Source: Catenaria anguillulae PL171 (Eukaryota > Blastocladiomycota > Blastocladiomycetes > Blastocladiales > Catenariaceae). From it: DNA of 64,000 nt. Shown piece by piece: positions 62,427 through 64,000 of this stretch (within the stretch, counting starts at the first letter, position 1; each line of letters opens with the position of its first letter). The position numbers and the translations under genes are program-made. The stretch spans positions 868,001-932,000 of the forward strand of contig MCFL01000004.1 in NCBI GenBank assembly GCA_002102555.1, in the 5' to 3' direction. The notes under the pieces were generated by a model. That model worked only from the letters and a program-made list of their open reading frames with translations. It was not told the DNA's origin and did not search any database.

Positions 62427-64000
62427 TCAACAAACATCCAAATGCACCATCAACGATGGTGCCAAACACCCGCCGCCCAAAGGCCCACCTGCATACACAT
62501 GTGCATGCGACTTTGCATCCTCGCCATCAGCAACCAAATCAACCACGACTCGATCGCGGGCTCCGTCCAACCATGACGACGTCTCAAACAAGTTTGGGGA
62601 CACCCACACCTCGTGCGCCTCCCACTCGTCAGCAGTCCACCTGACCATGGGCCCATGCACCACCGCAACAGCCTGTCGCGCAGAGGGGGAGGATGACAAA
62701 AGAACCCGTTGCGAGAGCGACTGCCACAGGTGGCCAAACGCAGAGTTTGGCCGACGCGGCACGGTGCTTGCTTGTGCAACGAGGTACATGTTTGGTTGGT
62801 CCGCAAGGTTGCGCAACGAATGTGCGCCCATGACTTGCAAATGCGCAGCGACAATGCGGCCCTTGGATCCTGCAGGCAAGTCAAACGTAAACGAAACCGG
62901 GCGGCGGCGGCGGGTCGCGAGCGACACTTGTGAAGGCCACGACTCGTGGCGGGCCAGGGGAACGTCAATCGTCTTGCGACACGACCGCTTGGGCGAAGCA
63001 GTCGCTACAGTCGCCAATTTGGCCGTTGCTGGTGTTGTCGACACGGTAAACCGATCAAACACCTTGCCCGAAACGGCGTCCTTGAAGATGCACTCGGCCA
63101 AGTGCGGATCGCCGTGCACGTGAAACTCGCACAACAGAGCGCCGGCCCTCACATCGGGTGTGTCGGCGGTTGCCACGGCCGCCAACCACGGCCGCTTGGG
63201 AAGGTCCGGAAAGTATGCGCCCCTGACCGACTCGCCGCCCAACCCTGAAACAAATGCAAATGATTGACCCGGGCGCACGTCCAAATGCTGCCACGGCGGA
63301 TTGTGCACGCCGACCAATGTGGGCTGCGACCCATTGACCATGGCCTTGCCTTCAAACGATCCCATCAAATGCGTCCGCGCATATGCATGCTCGTGCGCCG
63401 TCGCAACCACGGCGCCGGCCTCGCGGCACGCATCGTACACACCATATCCTGTCTCATCGGGCTTGTTGCCCGTCTGAAATGCGCGCTGGTTCTTGTGCCA
63501 TCCGCACACCTTCCATGCGGCTTGCGATCTGCCCAGCCGCGCGCGAATATCTTGTTCGTGGCCCGTGCCAAACGTGCCGACGCCGGAAAAGACCATGTGC
63601 ACGCCGTGTACGTTACATTCCATGCTTGTGCCGAGATTGCCCGAGCATTCGAGACCTGACCGGTGGATGCGTCGGGCAATGATTTCCGCATACCCGTCGG
63701 GCCCGTTCCATTTCGCAATGTCGTGGTTGCCAATGACGCCAATAAAGGGAAAAGCTGGGCCCATGGTCGAGTTGATGAGCGAGTCCCAGGCGTGTGGGTC
63801 GTCGGCATAGTCAAAGTCGCCGAGGGCGACGGCGGCATCTGCGCGCCAGTCACGGATCATGGACAGGACGAGAGACGAGTGCGGCGTGAGGCCCTGGTCG
63901 CCCAGAAAGGCAATGCGGGTATTGGGCGGTGGGTAGATTGGCGAGGCAGAAGTTGAGGCCGGCGAATGTAGTGCCGAAGCAAACGAGTGCGATGGCCGGC
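62427..64000 (-). CDS. Calcineurin-like metallophosphatase (purple-acid-phosphatase type), 5' end outside window
   Basis: An open frame enters from the right edge and ends at 62427, at least 523 residues. All metal-binding motifs are in order: RIAFLGDQG, AVALGDFDYADDP, GVIGNHDIAKW, VCGWHKNQRAF and VATAHEHAYARTH. GNHD and HxH are the conserved ligands; GDFDY with Tyr fits the purple-acid-phosphatase-like group. A Ser/Ala/Pro-rich segment precedes the domain at the edge, and the start codon is not in view (ATG at 63860 lies inside the domain after the first motif, so it is not the real start). The C-terminal ~220 residues form a beta-rich extension (VSFTFDLPAGSKGRIVAAHL, WTADEWEAHEVWVSPNLF). 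It converges with the GGTase gene, 132 bp between stops. Confidence 0.8.
   Translation of the reverse strand, partial: RPSHSFASALHSPASTSASPIYPPPNTRIAFLGDQGLTPHSSLVLSMIRDWRADAAVALGDFDYADDPHAWDSLINSTMGPAFPFIGVIGNHDIAKWNGPDGYAEIIARRIHRSGLECSGNLGTSMECNVHGVHMVFSGVGTFGTGHEQDIRARLGRSQAAWKVCGWHKNQRAFQTGNKPDETGYGVYDACREAGAVVATAHEHAYARTHLMGSFEGKAMVNGSQPTLVGVHNPPWQHLDVRPGQSFAFVSGLGGESVRGAYFPDLPKRPWLAAVATADTPDVRAGALLCEFHVHGDPHLAECIFKDAVSGKVFDRFTVSTTPATAKLATVATASPKRSCRKTIDVPLARHESWPSQVSLATRRRRPVSFTFDLPAGSKGRIVAAHLQVMGAHSLRNLADQPNMYLVAQASTVPRRPNSAFGHLWQSLSQRVLLSSSPSARQAVAVVHGPMVRWTADEWEAHEVWVSPNLFETSSWLDGARDRVVVDLVADGEDAKSHAHVYAGGPLGGGCLAPSLMVHLDVC

Overview
The window is GC-rich nuclear DNA from a fungus. 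Genes are compact, with short GT-AG introns of about 60-180 bp whose donors often read GTACGT, GTCCGT or GTGCGT. Fungal-type proteins (an Acl4-like RPL4 chaperone, an Nst1-like coiled-coil protein) occur beside an axonemal-type dynein light chain (DNAL4) and a CABLES-like cyclin-box protein. That mix points to a flagellated, zoosporic fungus such as a blastocladiomycete or chytrid. The species is inferred, not proven.

Layout. 0-14.7 kb is a housekeeping stretch: the 5' end of a neuroguidin/Lcp5 homologue, an alpha/beta hydrolase, a PRL-type phosphatase without a prenylation box, glycerol kinase, a long coiled-coil protein, DNAL4, NC2-alpha and NAA38. 14.7-18 kb holds a cyclic-nucleotide-binding / F-box-like / LRR gene broken by several frame changes. 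18.5-19.1 kb is ribosomal P2. 19.5-22.4 kb holds three tandem paralogues of a small secreted eight-cysteine protein I do not recognise. 23.8-25.6 kb is an NPEPL1-type M17 aminopeptidase.

26.4-42 kb is a mobile-element island. It holds a decayed MULE-like transposase and an apparently complete 5.9-kb DDE transposon with 27-bp terminal inverted repeats, flanking TA and a seven-exon transposase. After two cellular genes (a deacetylase-fold membrane protein and an Acl4-like TPR protein) comes a Helitron Rep relic. 42.5-54.7 kb carries an unknown 920-residue protein, a 1714-residue Nst1-like protein and a divergent CABLES-like gene. 54.7-59.6 kb has no gene I can support but contains a diverged ~500-bp tandem duplication. 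59.6-64 kb has an unknown two-exon gene, the Rab geranylgeranyltransferase alpha subunit, and a metallophosphatase running off the right edge.

The genes are mostly unrelated single-copy functions. The real units are the three-gene secreted Cys-rich cluster and the self-contained transposon. Exon joins were worked out by eye from splice signals and reading-frame continuity; none is backed by transcripts.
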